NCBI RefSeq assembly: GCF_904067045.1
Contig: NZ_CAJFDC010000001.1
Coordinates: 124,001-188,000, forward strand
Direction: 5' to 3'
DNA length: 64,000 bases
Origin: Pseudomonas sp. FEN
GTDB taxonomy: Bacteria; Pseudomonadota; Gammaproteobacteria; Pseudomonadales; Pseudomonadaceae
Positions 37,024 to 47,132 of this stretch are shown here, in pieces. The notes under the pieces are model-generated. The model searched no databases and was not told the origin of the DNA. It saw only the letters and a program-made list of their open reading frames with translations. Position 1 is the stretch's first letter, and every line of letters begins with the position of its first letter. The position numbers and the translations under genes were made by a program.

Positions 37024-38003
37024 GGGCTTTTCCCGAACAACGCAAGCGCCCGCAGGCAGGCCTGGCAATGAGCGGCACCGCTGTCGCTGGTCAGCAGGCG
37101 GTCGGGCAGCCGCAAGGAGAACGCCGTCTCGCGACGGGACAACTCCAGCACCCAATAGCACAAGCGCGACAGCCGCTGCTCGACATCCCCACCCAGGGCG
37201 AGGAAGTCCAGGCACAGCTCGCGGCCGTCGAGCCGGGCGAACTCCTTGATCAGCAGCCCCTGCCCCCGGGAGTAGGCTTTCCAGTGCAAGCGCCGCCATG
37301 AGTCGCCGGGCTGGTAGGCCTTCAACCCCTGATAGTCATCGACCCCCTGGCCGTGAGCCCGCGCGCCCTCCTCGCGTTCATCACTGATGAGACTGGCCGG
37401 GGTCGGTAGCTCGCCTTCCAGGGGCTGTGGATAAACCAGTACTTTCTGGCCCAGATCGACCCGGCTCCAGGTCCGCAGGAGGCCCAGCGGAAAACTGCTT
37501 TCGACGCCGATCCGCGGCGCGTGCAGCCAGCCGCGGACCAGGCTTGGCCGATTCAACTCCAGTTCGCAAAAGCCCGCGGCCGGCACATCCACGTTGTGCA
37601 GCGTCTGCGCCGACCAGCCCAGGCCAATCGATTGATGGGCCTTGCCGGCACTTTCCAGGCGCACGACAAACCGCGCCTGCTCGCCGACAAACACCGCGGG
37701 ACCGGGACCGGCACTGAGCACCAGCCCCTGCAGGTTGCGCCAGGTGTGCAGGATCGCCACCACGAACAGCGAAAGCAACAGGAAACACAGGGCATAGGCC
37801 AGGCTGTTCTGGTAGTTGATCGCGACCATCAGGATCAATGCCAGCAGGACGGCAAATACACCGCCGGCGCGATTGGGCATGATGAAAATCTGCCGCTGGG
37901 TCAGTTGAATCCGCGTCGCCGGCGGCAGGCGCCGCACCAGCCAGGCCTGCCAGAACCCGCGCAGGCGCCGGATCAAAGCGCCGGCACCTCGCGCAGCAAC
38001 CAT
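37020..38003 (-). CDS. DUF58 domain protein
   Basis: A 327-residue protein with two membrane helices at about 46-85 and a soluble part containing the DUF58 signature YQPGDSWRRLHWKAYSR near 230. The remainder is a von Willebrand A-like fold in the family. It is encoded between MoxR ATPase (31-base overlap) and TgpA (4-base overlap), the conserved arrangement in which MoxR chaperones and DUF58/VWA proteins work as a pair. Likely links the ATPase to TgpA at the membrane; this is inferred. Confidence 0.9.
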   Translation of the reverse strand: MVAARGAGALIRRLRGFWQAWLVRRLPPATRIQLTQRQIFIMPNRAGGVFAVLLALILMVAINYQNSLAYALCFLLLSLFVVAILHTWRNLQGLVLSAGPGPAVFVGEQARFVVRLESAGKAHQSIGLGWSAQTLHNVDVPAAGFCELELNRPSLVRGWLHAPRIGVESSFPLGLLRTWSRVDLGQKVLVYPQPLEGELPTPASLISDEREEGARAHGQGVDDYQGLKAYQPGDSWRRLHWKAYSRGQGLLIKEFARLDGRELCLDFLALGGDVEQRLSRLCYWVLELSRRETAFSLRLPDRLLTSDSGAAHCQACLRALALFGKSP

Positions 38004-38890
38004 TGCACCAAGGCGCCACCGCCCTGCCCGGCGGGATCGGCACGCTCGCGCAAACGATGGCTGACCACCGAGGGCAATACCGCCTGGACGTCTTCCGGGA
38101 TCACATAGTCGCGTCCGGCCAACAGCGCCCAGGCCCGGGCGGCGGCGAGGATCGCCAGGCTGGCCCGGGGCGAGAGGCCCCAGGCAAATTGCGGCTGATC
38201 GCGAGTCGCGCCGACCAGGCGCAGCACGTAGTCCACCAACGGATCGCTGGTACGCACCTGTTTGGCCTGCTGTTGCAACACTGACAACTCGGCGTGGCTG
38301 AGGATCGGCTGCAGGCGCGGCAGCAAGTCACGCCGCGACACGCCTTGCAGCAGGGCCTTTTCCGCGGCCCGGGCCGGATAACCGAGAGACACCCGCATCA
38401 GGAAGCGATCGAGCTGCGACTCCGGCAGGGCAAAAGTACCGCCCTGGCTGCTGGGGTTTTGCGTGGCGATCACGAAAAACGGCGACGGCAAGGGCCGGGT
38501 GGCGCCTTCGATGGTCACCTGCCCTTCCTCCATGGCTTCGAGCAATGCGCTCTGGCTCTTGGGGGTGGCCCGGTTGATTTCGTCGGCCAGCACCAGTTCG
38601 GCGAAGATCGGTCCCGGGTGGAACACGAACAACCCGCTGTCCTTGTCGAACACCGAGGTACCGAGAATATCGCTGGGCAACAGGTCGGAGGTGAACTGGA
38701 TACGCTGGAAGCTCAGGCCCAGGACCTTGGCCAGGGTGTGGCTGAGGGTGGTCTTGCCCATGCCGGGCAGGTCTTCGATCAGCAGATGACCGTTGGCCAA
38801 CAAACAGGTCAGGGCCAGGCGAACCTGCGCGTCCTTGCCCAGCACCACCTGGTTGACGGCCTGCAGGCAGGCTTCCAGCTTACTGCTCAT
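37973..38890 (-). CDS. MoxR-family AAA+ ATPase
   Basis: A 305-residue ATPase of the MoxR branch. Walker A is EDLPGMGKTTLSH (about 39-51), Walker B is LVLADEINRATPKSQSALLEAM, sensor 1 is FVIATQNP, and the arginine finger region follows in LPESQLDRF. MoxR proteins act as chaperones for metal insertion or complex assembly. First gene of the operon with DUF58, tgpA and CHAD; the unusually long 31-base overlap with the DUF58 gene implies translational coupling. Confidence 0.93.
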   Translation of the reverse strand: MSSKLEACLQAVNQVVLGKDAQVRLALTCLLANGHLLIEDLPGMGKTTLSHTLAKVLGLSFQRIQFTSDLLPSDILGTSVFDKDSGLFVFHPGPIFAELVLADEINRATPKSQSALLEAMEEGQVTIEGATRPLPSPFFVIATQNPSSQGGTFALPESQLDRFLMRVSLGYPARAAEKALLQGVSRRDLLPRLQPILSHAELSVLQQQAKQVRTSDPLVDYVLRLVGATRDQPQFAWGLSPRASLAILAAARAWALLAGRDYVIPEDVQAVLPSVVSHRLRERADPAGQGGGALVQWLLREVPAL

Positions 38891-38988
38891 GGGCAGACAT
38901 CCGAACTTGGGAGATGCCGAGGATACTACCGTGTTTCTACTGCAACGCAGATTTGTGAAATAACGCTATTTTCTACAATGACACCGAA

Positions 38989-39065
38989 CCTGTGGAGCCT
39001 GGCTTGCCAGCGAAGCCTTTAGCGTTCTCGTGGGCCTCTTCGTGAGCAAGCTCTGCTCCTACAGG
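38989..39065. repeat. REPIN between MoxR gene and the lipoprotein gene
   Basis: CCTGTGGAGCCTGGCTTGCC at 38989 and the inverse GAGCAAGCTCTGCTCCTACAGG end at 39065; arms belong to slightly different GGAGC variants. Confidence 0.7.
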
Positions 39066-39118
39066 GACTGTGTCTGACCGATAAACCGTGGTCCTGCAAG
39101 AGACCGCATGCGGCAGGC

Positions 39119-39397
39119 TCAACGCCCGGCGCGGGACTCACGGATGTAGAAACGCGCCTTCTCGGCCTTGTTCGTGCAGCCCTCGTAGGCTTCGAACTGC
39201 TGCTGGGTCTTGGCCCCGGTCAACAGCGAAAGCGCCTTGGAGTAACTCACGGTCCCGGCAAACCCCTCGGCCTTGGCCAGGTCCAGTTCATGCCAGGCGG
39301 CATCCAGCTGGCTACCACAACTTTCGCGGTAGGCTGATTTACCCGCGCAACCGGCCAAGGCCAACGCAATCAATGGCACACAGATCCAGGCTTTCAT
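39119..39397 (-). CDS. Small lipoprotein, function unknown
   Basis: A 92-residue protein with signal peptide and lipobox LALAGC, lipidated Cys at 17, followed by AGKSAYRES (no Asp at +2, so outer membrane is expected). The mature part is helical with two further cysteines (ESCGSQL, YEGCTNK) that could form a disulfide. The ATG at 39397 has GAGG upstream; a GTG 3 codons earlier also opens the frame. No family recognised with certainty. Confidence 0.82.
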   Translation of the reverse strand: MKAWICVPLIALALAGCAGKSAYRESCGSQLDAAWHELDLAKAEGFAGTVSYSKALSLLTGAKTQQQFEAYEGCTNKAEKARFYIRESRAGR

Positions 39398-39604
39398 CGA
39401 TGACACCTCAGGAAAAATAAATAATCGTGCAGGTTAAGACGGCGTGCCGGGCAAAAAGTGCCTTGGCCTCGCTCAAGCTTAACCAATCAAGATGAATATT
39501 AGTGCAACCGACCGATTCCCTACACAAAGAACAGCCCAAGCCATGATTGTACCCGCCTCCCTGTAGGTGCATTGTTAGCAATAGCTTGTTCAAGGATTCG
39601 AGTC

Positions 39605-40639
39605 ATGAAAAAACGTGTCGCGTTGGTCCTGGGCTCGGGAGGGGCCCGAGGTTATGCCCATATCGGAGTCATCGAGGAAATCGAGAGACGCGGTTATGAC
39701 ATCGCCTGCATCGCCGGCTGTTCGATGGGCGCGGTGGTGGGCGGCATCTATGCCGCCGGCAAACTCGACCAGTATCGCCAGTGGATCGAGAGCCTGGACT
39801 ACCTGGATGTGCTGCGCCTGGTGGACGTGAGCTTTCGCCTCGGCGCCATTCGTGGCGAAAAGGTCTTCGGGCAGATCCGCAAGATCGTCGGCGAAGTCAA
39901 TATCGAAGACTTGCGCATTCCCTACACCGCCGTCGCCACCGACCTGACCAACCAGCAGGAAATCTGGTTCCAGGAAGGCTGCCTGCACCAGGCGATGCGC
40001 GCCTCGGCGGCGATTCCCAGCCTGTTCACCCCGGTGATGCAGGGCAACCGCATGCTGGTGGACGGCGGCATTCTCAACCCCCTGCCGATCGTGCCGGTGG
40101 TCTCCAGCCACTGCGACCTGATCATTGCCGTCAACCTCAACGCCACCAATCAGAAGCAGTACCAGTTGCCGGTGATCCAGCGCCCGCCGGCGTTCAAGAG
40201 CCGCTTCAACAACCTGCTCAGTTCCATGGGCTCGCGCTTGCCGTTCCGACGCAAACAGGCCGAGGAACTGCTACGCCTGGAGCAGCAGACCCTCGCCAGC
40301 GAGGCCGCCCAGGTGAGTAATCCCTGGCTCGACGACTCGGAACTGCAGGCCCGCCAGTCCGTACCACAAGGTGATGGCGCACCGAAGTCCGCCACCGGCT
40401 CGTTCATCATCGACAACGTCGGCCCGGCCTCGCTGCTGGACCTGATCAACCAGAGTTTCGAGGTGATGCAGACCTCGCTGGCGCAATACAAGATCGCCGG
40501 CTACCCGCCGGATATCCTGATCAACGTACCGAAAAGGGTGTGCCGCTTCTTCGAGTTCTACAAGGCGCCGGAACTGATCGCCCTGGGACGCGAGATTGCC
40601 AGCGATACGCTGGATCGCTACGAGGAGGAAGGCCGTTAG
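39605..40639 (+). CDS. Patatin-like phospholipase family protein
   Basis: A 344-residue cytosolic serine hydrolase (RssA/NTE type). Oxyanion-hole motif GSGGARGYAHIGV is at 9-21, the nucleophile elbow GCSMG near 40, and the dyad aspartate in DGGILNPLPI near 160. Residues 200-290 form an extra basic linker not needed for the fold. It should hydrolyse acyl esters of phospholipids; the physiological substrate is unknown. Start MKKRVALVLGSGG; the frame extends 11 codons upstream without motif. It converges on kdpE across a REPIN. Confidence 0.92.
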   Translation: MKKRVALVLGSGGARGYAHIGVIEEIERRGYDIACIAGCSMGAVVGGIYAAGKLDQYRQWIESLDYLDVLRLVDVSFRLGAIRGEKVFGQIRKIVGEVNIEDLRIPYTAVATDLTNQQEIWFQEGCLHQAMRASAAIPSLFTPVMQGNRMLVDGGILNPLPIVPVVSSHCDLIIAVNLNATNQKQYQLPVIQRPPAFKSRFNNLLSSMGSRLPFRRKQAEELLRLEQQTLASEAAQVSNPWLDDSELQARQSVPQGDGAPKSATGSFIIDNVGPASLLDLINQSFEVMQTSLAQYKIAGYPPDILINVPKRVCRFFEFYKAPELIALGREIASDTLDRYEEEGR

Positions 40640-40650
40640 GTTACCCCCTT

Positions 40651-40778
40651 GTGGCGAGCGGGCTTGCCCGCGCTGGGGTGCGAAGCCCCCCAAAGCCAGA
40701 AACGCGGTGTATCAGGCTAACCGAGATGAGCGGTTTACGACTGCTTCGCAGCCGAGCGCGGGCAAGCCCGCTCGCCAC
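40651..40778. repeat. REPIN between the patatin gene and kdpE
   Basis: GTGGCGAGCGGGCTTGCCCG at 40651 is inverted without mismatch over 23 bases, ending 40778. GTGGCGAG class. It may also end transcripts of the two convergent genes. Confidence 0.92.
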
Positions 40779-40798
40779 TAGGTGACAGCCTCTCAGAC

Positions 40799-41488
40799 CT
40801 AATTATCCAATAGGCGGTAACCGACCCCCGCCTCGGTCACGATAAACCGCGGCGCGGTCGGATCGTCCGCCAGCTTCTGGCGCAGATGCCCGACCACGAT
40901 CCGCAGGTAGTGACTGTCTTCGGTATGGGTCGGTCCCCAGATATCCTTGAGCAACTGCTGCTGGGTGATCACCCGCCCGGGATGCCGCGCCAGTTGCGCC
41001 AATACCGCATACTCCTTGCGGGTCAGCGCTACTTCGGTACCGTCGAGCAGCACCCGCCGATAGGCCAGGTCGATGGTCAGCGGACCGAAGTTCAACGCCG
41101 CCTCCTGGGCTTCGCCGCTGGGTGCCTGGCGCAACAGGGCACGTATCCGCGCCAGGAACTCCTGGATCCCGAACGGCTTGGTCACGTAGTCGTTGGCCCC
41201 GCCGTCCAGCGCCTCGACCTTCTGCTCCTCACCGGCCCGCACCGAGAGCACCAGCACCGGCGCGGTGGACCACTCGCGAAACTCACGCAACACCTGCTGG
41301 CCGTCCATATCCGGTAAGCCGAGGTCGAGCACCAACAGGTCCGGTTTGTTCAAGGCGGCGTGGGCCAGGCCCTCGCCGCCGGTAGCGGCCTCCAGCACCT
41401 TGTAACCCTGGGAAACCAGGCTGATCCGCAGAAACTTGCGAATCTGCGGCTCGTCGTCGATGACCAGGATGGTCGCAATCTGGGTCAT
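40799..41488 (-). CDS. kdpE: Response regulator KdpE
   Basis: OmpR/PhoB-type regulator, 229 residues. The receiver is 1-120 with phospho-acceptor Asp in LLVLDLGLPDMDG and conserved Lys in YVTKPFG; the winged helix is 130-229 (LTRKEYAVLAQLARHPGRVI, DSHYLRIVVGHLRQKL). It activates kdpFABC on potassium limitation when phosphorylated by KdpD. The gene lies 36 bases after kdpD, last in the cluster. Confidence 0.97.
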   Translation of the reverse strand: MTQIATILVIDDEPQIRKFLRISLVSQGYKVLEAATGGEGLAHAALNKPDLLVLDLGLPDMDGQQVLREFREWSTAPVLVLSVRAGEEQKVEALDGGANDYVTKPFGIQEFLARIRALLRQAPSGEAQEAALNFGPLTIDLAYRRVLLDGTEVALTRKEYAVLAQLARHPGRVITQQQLLKDIWGPTHTEDSHYLRIVVGHLRQKLADDPTAPRFIVTEAGVGYRLLDN

Positions 41489-41524
41489 GGTCTTAGCATC
41501 GTGGCAATCGGTAGCTCAAGCATA

Positions 41525-44176
41525 TCAGGCTTCATTTTCAATGCCCGGCTGCTCCTGCAAAGGAAGGAACAAGGTGATGCAAGTGCCGTGGCCGTCGATA
41601 CCGTCATCCACGCCGATATGCCCACCATGTGCGCCGACCATGCCCTGGCAGATCGCCAGGCCCAACCCCGTGCCCTGCCCGCCGCGATCACCGCGGGCCG
41701 CGGTGTAGAACATGTCGAAGATCTTGTGGCGTTCCTCCGGCGGAATACCCGGGCCTTCGTCACTGACGGAAAAGAACAGCTCCTTGTCGGTGGTACCGAC
41801 ACGCAGTTGCAGGCGCCCTCCGGGCGGTGAGAAACGCGCGGCGTTCTCCATGACATTGATCAGCGCCTGTTCGATCAGCGCCGCGTGCACATAGAGCAAC
41901 GGTAACTGCGCCGGCAGCTCGGTGCTGACCTGCAAGGGCGCCAGTACCGCCCGCAGCCGGTTCAGCGCACTGCCGATGATATCCGCCGGCGCGACCCAGT
42001 CGCGGGCGAGCTTCAGTGCGCCGTGGCCCAGACGGGTCATGTCCAGCAGGTTCTGGATATAGCGGTCCAGGCGCTCGGCTTCGTCGCGGGTGCCTTCCAG
42101 AAGCTCCCGGCGATCCGCCAGGGGAATCGCCTCGCCCAAGGCCAGCAAGCTGTCGATGCTGCCGCGCATGGAGGTCAGCGGGGTGCGCAGGTCGTGGGAC
42201 ACCGAGGCCAGCAAGGCACTGCGCAGCTGTTCGGTTTCGCCGTGCAGGCGCGCGGCCTCGAGGTCATCGGCCAACTGCGCCCGGGCCAACGCCTGGGCCA
42301 GCGGCTGGCTGAGGGCGGTCAACAGGCGCCGACGCTGTCCACTCAGGGTCTGGCCTTCCTTGGGGCGAACGCCGAGCAGGGCCAAGGGGCCCTCTTCCAC
42401 CGACAACGGCCACCACCACCAACGCCCGAACGGCAAGGTCCCGGTGCCCATGCCCGCCGGCTGGTCGTGCTGCCAGGCCCAGTCGGCGGCGGCCCGCTCG
42501 GACTCGGAGAAGGTCTGCGGGCCGCCGGTCTCGACCTTCCAGTCGCCCTGGCCGTCGCGATTGAGCAGGCACACTTGCAGTTCCTCCCAACCACTGAGGT
42601 GCTGGGAAGCGGCGCTGATCACCGCTTGGCGATCCGTGGCCGCCGTCAGTTTGCGCGACAGGTCGAGCAATTCACTGGTTTCTTCCTGGGTATCGCGCAG
42701 CGCCTCCAACTGCCGCCGCTGGCGGGCCGCCAGGTTGCCGGTGAGCGCTGCCATCAAGAGGAAAAACAGCAGCGTCAGGACATCCTCCTCGCGCTGGATG
42801 GCAAAGGAGAATTTCGGCGGGATGAACAGGAAGTCGTAACTCAGGAACGACAGCACCGCACAAGCCAGCGAGGGCCCCAGGCTGCTGCGCACCGCCACCA
42901 GCAACACCGCGGCGAGAAACACCAGGGAGATATTCGGCAGCGGCAGGACACTGGCCACGCCCCAGGCCAGGGCCGTGGCCAGGATCGTCGCCAGCAGCGC
43001 CATCACGTAGTCGAACCAGACCACCGCCTGTGGGGCGCGGGTCCGCGCCACCTGTTGCTCTTCATCACGGTCCAGGACGTTGATTTCCAGCCCGTGGGCG
43101 TTGCGCAACAAACGCGCCGCCAGGCCCGCGCCAAACAGGTGCCGATACCAGCGCTGGCGCGACTGTCCCACCAGCACCAGGCTGGCGCGGCGTTCGGCGG
43201 CATGTTGAATCAGGGTCTTGGCCACTTCCCCGGCGCGCAGCAAGACCACTTCGCCCCCCAGACGCTCGGCCAGTTGCTGGGCGTTTTGCAGGCGCAGGCG
43301 CGATGGCTCGTCGCGGACACTGCCGTTATCCACATGCACCAGGCTCCAGGGCAGATGCCGGCGCTGGGCGACCCGACTGGCATGGCGCACCAGGCGCTCG
43401 GCCTGGGCATCGCCGTCGACCCCCACCAGCAGCCGTCCGCGCAGGGCCGGCGCCGACTGACCGAGGGTCCGGTAGCCGAGGGCCAGATCATTGTCGACCT
43501 GGGCCGCGGCCGTCTGCATGGCCAACTCACGCAAGGCGGTCAGGTTGGTCTGGGTAAAGAACGCGTCGATGGCGGCGCGGGCCTGCTCCGGCACATAGAC
43601 CTTGCCGTCGCGCAGGCGCTCCAGCAGCTCACGGGGTGGCAGGTCGATCAGCAGCAACTCGTCGGCCTCTTGCAGGACCCAGTCCGGCAGGGTTTCACGG
43701 ACCTGCACGCCGGTGATGCCGCGCACCTGGTCATTGAGGCTTTCCAGATGCTGGACATTGACCGTGGTGAACACGTCGATGCCGGCGGCCAACAATTCCT
43801 GGACATCCTGCCAGCGTTTGACGTGACGGCTGTTGGGCGCGTTGCTATGGGCCAGTTCATCGACCAGCACCAGTTTCGGCTTGGCCTTGAGCAAGCCGTC
43901 GAGGTCCATTTCCTCCAGCACGACACCGCGATACTCGGAGCGCACCAGCGGCTGCTGCGGCAAACCGCTGAGCAGCGCCTCGGTTTCCGCGCGGCCGTGG
44001 GTTTCCACCACCCCGGCCAGGAGCTTCACGCCCTGGCGCAGTTGGCTGTGGGCGGCCTGCAACATGGCGTAGGTCTTGCCGACACCGGGCGAGGCGCCAA
44101 GGAATACCTTGAGCCGGCCACGACCGTCGCGGGGCAGTTCTGCTAGGAGCGCGTCGGCGCGACCGGAATCACTCAT
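41525..44176 (-). CDS. kdpD: Sensor histidine kinase KdpD
   Basis: An 883-residue potassium/turgor sensor. Order: KdpD domain (about 20-230) with Walker-A-like GASPGVGKTYAML, Usp-like domain (about 250-370), four TM helices (about 395-495, DUF4118), GAF-like region (about 515-635), HisKA with SHDLRTPLTSMRG, and HATPase (FSVSDEGPGIPP, GTGLGLAICQGM). I chose the ATG at 44176 (MSDSGRADALL); a GTG 5 codons upstream is the other option, and neither has a strong ribosome binding site. It is separated from kdpC by a REPIN. Confidence 0.96.
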   Translation of the reverse strand: MSDSGRADALLAELPRDGRGRLKVFLGASPGVGKTYAMLQAAHSQLRQGVKLLAGVVETHGRAETEALLSGLPQQPLVRSEYRGVVLEEMDLDGLLKAKPKLVLVDELAHSNAPNSRHVKRWQDVQELLAAGIDVFTTVNVQHLESLNDQVRGITGVQVRETLPDWVLQEADELLLIDLPPRELLERLRDGKVYVPEQARAAIDAFFTQTNLTALRELAMQTAAAQVDNDLALGYRTLGQSAPALRGRLLVGVDGDAQAERLVRHASRVAQRRHLPWSLVHVDNGSVRDEPSRLRLQNAQQLAERLGGEVVLLRAGEVAKTLIQHAAERRASLVLVGQSRQRWYRHLFGAGLAARLLRNAHGLEINVLDRDEEQQVARTRAPQAVVWFDYVMALLATILATALAWGVASVLPLPNISLVFLAAVLLVAVRSSLGPSLACAVLSFLSYDFLFIPPKFSFAIQREEDVLTLLFFLLMAALTGNLAARQRRQLEALRDTQEETSELLDLSRKLTAATDRQAVISAASQHLSGWEELQVCLLNRDGQGDWKVETGGPQTFSESERAAADWAWQHDQPAGMGTGTLPFGRWWWWPLSVEEGPLALLGVRPKEGQTLSGQRRRLLTALSQPLAQALARAQLADDLEAARLHGETEQLRSALLASVSHDLRTPLTSMRGSIDSLLALGEAIPLADRRELLEGTRDEAERLDRYIQNLLDMTRLGHGALKLARDWVAPADIIGSALNRLRAVLAPLQVSTELPAQLPLLYVHAALIEQALINVMENAARFSPPGGRLQLRVGTTDKELFFSVSDEGPGIPPEERHKIFDMFYTAARGDRGGQGTGLGLAICQGMVGAHGGHIGVDDGIDGHGTCITLFLPLQEQPGIENEA

Positions 44177-44215
44177 GTCGGGGGTTCTCACTTATGGAAC
44201 TGACACCACCGTTCC

Positions 44216-44309
44216 GTGCAGGAGCAGAGCTTGCTCGCGAAAGCGCTGAATCAGCCGACACCTGAGTCGGTGGTGAAATCCATTCGCGAGCAAGCTCTGC
44301 TCCTACAAG
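44216..44309. repeat. REPIN between kdpC and kdpD
   Basis: GGAGCAGAGCTTGCTCGCGA at 44221 is perfectly inverted over 21 bases at 44283-44303. GGAGC class. It lies within the kdp gene cluster, 16 bases before the kdpC stop when read on the plus strand. Confidence 0.92.
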
Positions 44310-44319
44310 ATGACGGTGT

Positions 44320-44871
44320 TTATTTCGAGACTTCGGCCAAGGCCGCGTTCAATGCAAACACATTGACCACCGGTGGGCCAATCAGCGGTTGCTCGATATG
44401 CATTTCAACCAGTCTCTCGACATCGGCCGCCGGCAGGTGGCGCGCCTGTGCGACCCGCGCCAGTTGATAGCGAATTGCCTCAGGTGGCAAGTGCGGATCG
44501 AGGCCGCTGGCCGAAGTGGTCAGCGAAGCCAAGGGCACCGGCCCCTGGCCAGGTACCGCCTGCTGGGTCGCATCGTCAAAGATCCGCTTGGCCAGGGCCG
44601 GGTTGCTCGGGCCCAGGTTGCTGGACGAGCTCGATACGGTGGCGAAGGCCCCCGCCGAAGGTCGCGGGTGGAACCAGGTGTCACCGGTGAAATCCTGGGC
44701 AATCAGGGTCGAGCCACGGACCTTGCCGTCGGCATCGCGCACCAGGCTGCCATTGGCCTGGTGCGGGAATACGACCTGGGCCACGCCGGTCACCACCAGG
44801 GGATAGGCAACACCGGTAATCAGGGTCATCAGGACCAACAGGCTCAAGGCCGGACGCACTACACTGGACAT
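44320..44871 (-). CDS. kdpC: Potassium-transporting ATPase subunit KdpC
   Basis: A 183-residue subunit with one N-terminal TM helix (about 8-30, [19 protein letters not shown]) and a periplasmic domain containing [28 protein letters not shown] and [12 protein letters not shown], all KdpC hallmarks. It stabilises the KdpFABC complex. The start [12 protein letters not shown] is preferred over a frame 18 codons longer that runs into REP DNA. Confidence 0.96.
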   Translation of the reverse strand: MSSVVRPALSLLVLMTLITGVAYPLVVTGVAQVVFPHQANGSLVRDADGKVRGSTLIAQDFTGDTWFHPRPSAGAFATVSSSSSNLGPSNPALAKRIFDDATQQAVPGQGPVPLASLTTSASGLDPHLPPEAIRYQLARVAQARHLPAADVERLVEMHIEQPLIGPPVVNVFALNAALAEVSK

Positions 44872-44901
44872 GTTCAATTCCTCGAATTCAGGGGTACGTA
44901 A

Positions 44902-45015
44902 CCTGTAGGAGCAGCCGCTCGACACTCGATTGCCGCGGGCGGCGTTCCGACGATGAGACCAGTGAAGCTTGTATCGCCTGATCGGCCGCCATCGCCAGCA
45001 AGCTGGCTCCTACAG
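44902..45015. repeat. REPIN between kdpB and kdpC
   Basis: CCTGTAGGAGCAGCCGCTCG at 44902 and the inverse CCAGCAAGCTGGCTCCTACAG ending 45015; a further REP-like piece (GCATCGCGGGCAAGCTCGCG) reaches to about 45055. It fills the 187-base kdpB-kdpC gap. Confidence 0.75.
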
Positions 45016-45058
45016 TTTTCATATGCTTGCCAGCGGCATCGCGGGCAAGCTCGCGACG

Positions 45059-47122
45059 TCACACCAGATGCAACGCCGTCAGCAGCAGGTCGATGGCCTT
45101 GATCCCCACGAACGGCGCCACGATCCCACCCAGCCCGTAGATCAGCAGGTTGCGCCGCAACAGGTGTGCGGCACTCGCCGCCTGCACCCGCACGCCACGC
45201 AGGGCCAGCGGGATCAGCACGACGATGATCAGCGCGTTGAACACGATCGCCGAGAGGATCGCGCTCTGCGGGCTGGCCAGGTGCATGATGTTGAGCACGC
45301 CCAGCTGTGGATAAATCGAAGCGAACAGCGCCGGCAGGATGGCGAAATACTTGGCCACATCGTTGGCAATCGAGAAGGTGGTCAGGGCGCCTCGCGTCAC
45401 CAGCAACTCCTTGCCGATCTGCACCACGTCCAGCAGCTTGGTCGGATCGCTGTCGAGATCGACCATGTTCGCCGCCTCGCGCGCCGCCTGGGTACCGTCG
45501 TTCATCGCCATGCCGACATCGGCCTGGGCCAGGGCCGGGGCGTCGTTGGCACCGTCACCGCACATCGCCACCAGACGACCATCGTTCTGTTCCAGGCGAA
45601 TCCGCGCCAGCTTTTTCTCCGGGGTGGCCTCGGCCAATACATCGTCAACCCCCGCCTCCGCCGCAATCGCCGCCGCGGTCAGCGGGTTGTCGCCGGTCAC
45701 CATCACGGTGCGGATACCCAGCTTGCGCAACTCGGCGAAACGATCACGAATGCCCGGCTTGACCACGTCCTTCAGATGAATGACGCCAAGCAATTTGCCG
45801 TCGGCGCAGACCAGCAAGGGGGTACCGCCGCTCTGGGCGATCCGGTCGACCTCCCGGGACAGCACCGGCGACAGCTCACCGCGCTGCTGGCCGACAAAGG
45901 CCAGCAATGAATCCACCGCGCCCTTGCGATAGACCCGGCCCTGGTAGTCGACACCCGACAGACGCGTTTCGGCGCTGAACGGCACGGCGGTCAATTCGGC
46001 CGCCGCCGGTTCATTCTGCGGATGCAGTTCGCGCAGGTACTCGACAATCGACTTGCCTTCGGCGGTATCGTCCGCCAACGAGGCGAGCAAGGCGCCCTCG
46101 GCCAGTTCCTTGGCGCTGACGCCGGGGGCGGCATGGACCGCCGTGCAGCGCCGGTTACCGAAGGTGATGGTGCCGGTCTTGTCCAGCATCAGCACATGCA
46201 CGTCACCCGCCGCTTCCACCGCGCGGCCGGATTTGGCGATCACGTTCAAGCGCACCAGGCGGTCCATCCCGGCAATACCGATGGCCGAGAGCAGGCCGCC
46301 GATGGTGGTCGGGATCAGGGTCACCAGCAGTGCCACCAGGAACACCAATGGCAGGCTGCCCCCGGAGAAACGCGCGAACGGCTGCAGGGTCACCACCACC
46401 AGGAGGAAGATCAGGGTCAGGCCGATCAGCAAAATGTCCAGTGCCACTTCGTTGGGAGTCTTCTGCCGCTTGGCACCTTCCACCAGGGCGATCATGCGGT
46501 CCAGGGTCGACTCGCCGGGGTTGGCGGTGATACGCACGACCAGCCAGTCGGACACCAGGCGGGTGTTGCCGGTGACCGCCGAACGGTCACCGCCGGACTC
46601 ACGGATCACGGGTGCCGACTCGCCGGTGATCGCCGCTTCGTTGACCGCGGCGATCCCTTCGATCACCTCGCCGTCGCCGGGAATCATTTCCCCGGCGGAC
46701 ACGCGCACCACGTCGCCTTTGCGCAGATTGGCGGCCGGCACCGACTCGAAGCTGCCATTGGCTTTCTTGCGATGAGCCACCAAGCCTTCACTGCCAGCCT
46801 TCAGGCTGTCGGCGCGAGCCTTGCCGCGGCCTTCGGCCAGGGCCTCGGCAAAGTTGGCGAACAACACGGTGAACCACAGCCAGAGGGCGATCTGGGCGGC
46901 GAGGAAGGTCGAGACGGCGGTGTCCGGCACAAAGCACAGGATCGTGGTCAACACCGCTGTCAGTTCGACCACCAGCATCACCGGCGCACGTTGCAACTGG
47001 CGCGGGTCGAGCTTGACGAAGGCCTGCACCAGGGCCGGGCGCCACAGGGCGGAGATCGCGGTCTTGGCTTGTTCGGCCACTTTGGCTTGCGCCGTTTTTG
47101 TTGCGGGAAGAGGCATATTCAT
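45059..47122 (-). CDS. kdpB: Potassium-transporting P-type ATPase subunit KdpB
   Basis: The catalytic P-type ATPase subunit, 687 residues. Actuator motif ITGESAPVI, phosphorylation site [12 protein letters not shown], and hinge motif [19 protein letters not shown] are present, with about seven TM helices (two near 55-95, two near 230-280, three after 580). ATP hydrolysis drives K+ uptake through KdpA. Starts at 47125, 47122 or 47116 are all ATG; GAGGA lies 7 bases before 47122. It follows kdpA closely (10 bases). Confidence 0.97.
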   Translation of the reverse strand: MNMPLPATKTAQAKVAEQAKTAISALWRPALVQAFVKLDPRQLQRAPVMLVVELTAVLTTILCFVPDTAVSTFLAAQIALWLWFTVLFANFAEALAEGRGKARADSLKAGSEGLVAHRKKANGSFESVPAANLRKGDVVRVSAGEMIPGDGEVIEGIAAVNEAAITGESAPVIRESGGDRSAVTGNTRLVSDWLVVRITANPGESTLDRMIALVEGAKRQKTPNEVALDILLIGLTLIFLLVVVTLQPFARFSGGSLPLVFLVALLVTLIPTTIGGLLSAIGIAGMDRLVRLNVIAKSGRAVEAAGDVHVLMLDKTGTITFGNRRCTAVHAAPGVSAKELAEGALLASLADDTAEGKSIVEYLRELHPQNEPAAAELTAVPFSAETRLSGVDYQGRVYRKGAVDSLLAFVGQQRGELSPVLSREVDRIAQSGGTPLLVCADGKLLGVIHLKDVVKPGIRDRFAELRKLGIRTVMVTGDNPLTAAAIAAEAGVDDVLAEATPEKKLARIRLEQNDGRLVAMCGDGANDAPALAQADVGMAMNDGTQAAREAANMVDLDSDPTKLLDVVQIGKELLVTRGALTTFSIANDVAKYFAILPALFASIYPQLGVLNIMHLASPQSAILSAIVFNALIIVVLIPLALRGVRVQAASAAHLLRRNLLIYGLGGIVAPFVGIKAIDLLLTALHLV

Positions 47123-47132
47123 CATCAAATCC

